Assembly: GCA_040905045.1 (NCBI GenBank) | Contig: JBBDSH010000080.1 | Location: 1-21,583, forward strand | DNA from: JBBDSH01 sp040905045 | GTDB lineage: Bacteria > Pseudomonadota > Gammaproteobacteria > Eutrophobiales > Eutrophobiaceae | DNA: 21,583 bases | Direction: 5' to 3' | In this document: positions 21,583 to 21,583 of the stretch, one piece after another | Layout of the letters: every line of letters starts with the position of its first letter | Position numbering within the stretch: the first letter of the stretch is position 1 | Notes under the pieces: generated by a model | Databases searched by the model: none | Told to the model about the DNA's origin: nothing | The model's input: only the letters and a program-made list of their open reading frames with translations | Translations under genes and position numbers: made by a program

Positions 21583-21583
21583 T

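Overview
The window looks like a chromosomal segment of a gammaproteobacterium, probably free-living and related to the Chromatiales or Pseudomonadales side. It carries the rpsU-dnaG-rpoD macromolecular-synthesis block divergent from tsaD, followed by plsY, folB, folK and, further on, cca. From general knowledge this order resembles the Pseudomonas dnaG-yqeY-rpsU-tsaD-plsY-folB-folK-cca neighbourhood. A 100-N gap flanked by an exact 55-bp duplication shows that this is a draft scaffold, possibly a metagenome bin.

Layout. 1-3287 (minus): rpsU, a GatB/YqeY-domain gene, dnaG and the 5' part of rpoD, which runs off the left edge. 3388-5054: tsaD converging on plsY. 5055-5723: no gene; an inverted-repeat-bounded stretch of REP-like palindromes. 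5724-6990: folB, folK and a small lipoprotein gene (plus). 7104-7835: a PTR1-type pteridine reductase (minus), divergent from a MidA-family methyltransferase (7913-9103). 9104-9485: a nested palindromic repeat element. 9486-12281: uppP, then a minus-strand methyltransferase plus half-size GDT1 pair, then HMG-CoA lyase. 12338-19451 (minus): slt, an NDUFA9-like SDR, an ADP/ATP-carrier-like transporter, a Tat-type aldo/keto reductase and cca. 19647-21264 (plus): a small bacterial cereblon-like CULT-domain protein overlapping a CaiB/BaiF CoA-transferase. 21268-21582: a YdhR-like protein (minus).

The genes are mostly housekeeping: replication priming, the primary sigma factor, t6A tRNA modification, CCA addition, phospholipid acylation, folate synthesis (FolB, FolK, pteridine reductase), and lipid-carrier and murein recycling (UppP, Slt). 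Two proteins are homologues of mitochondrial complex I factors (MidA/NDUFAF7 and NDUFA9).

Two things stand out. First, 19647-20048 encodes a stand-alone thalidomide-binding-type (CULT) domain with all four zinc cysteines and the complete tri-tryptophan pocket of human cereblon, and it is physically coupled to a CoA-transferase gene. Second, four intergenic hairpins built from GAGTAAG/GAGTGAG heptamers sit on gene 3' ends and supply the stop codons of six unrelated genes, with all three reading frames of the repeat used. Three further inverted-repeat elements (5149-5654, 9133-9462, 14883-14995) show that the genome is rich in non-coding dispersed repeats. The cca gene appears broken only because of the scaffold gap; removing the duplicated 155 bp restores a 409-residue protein.
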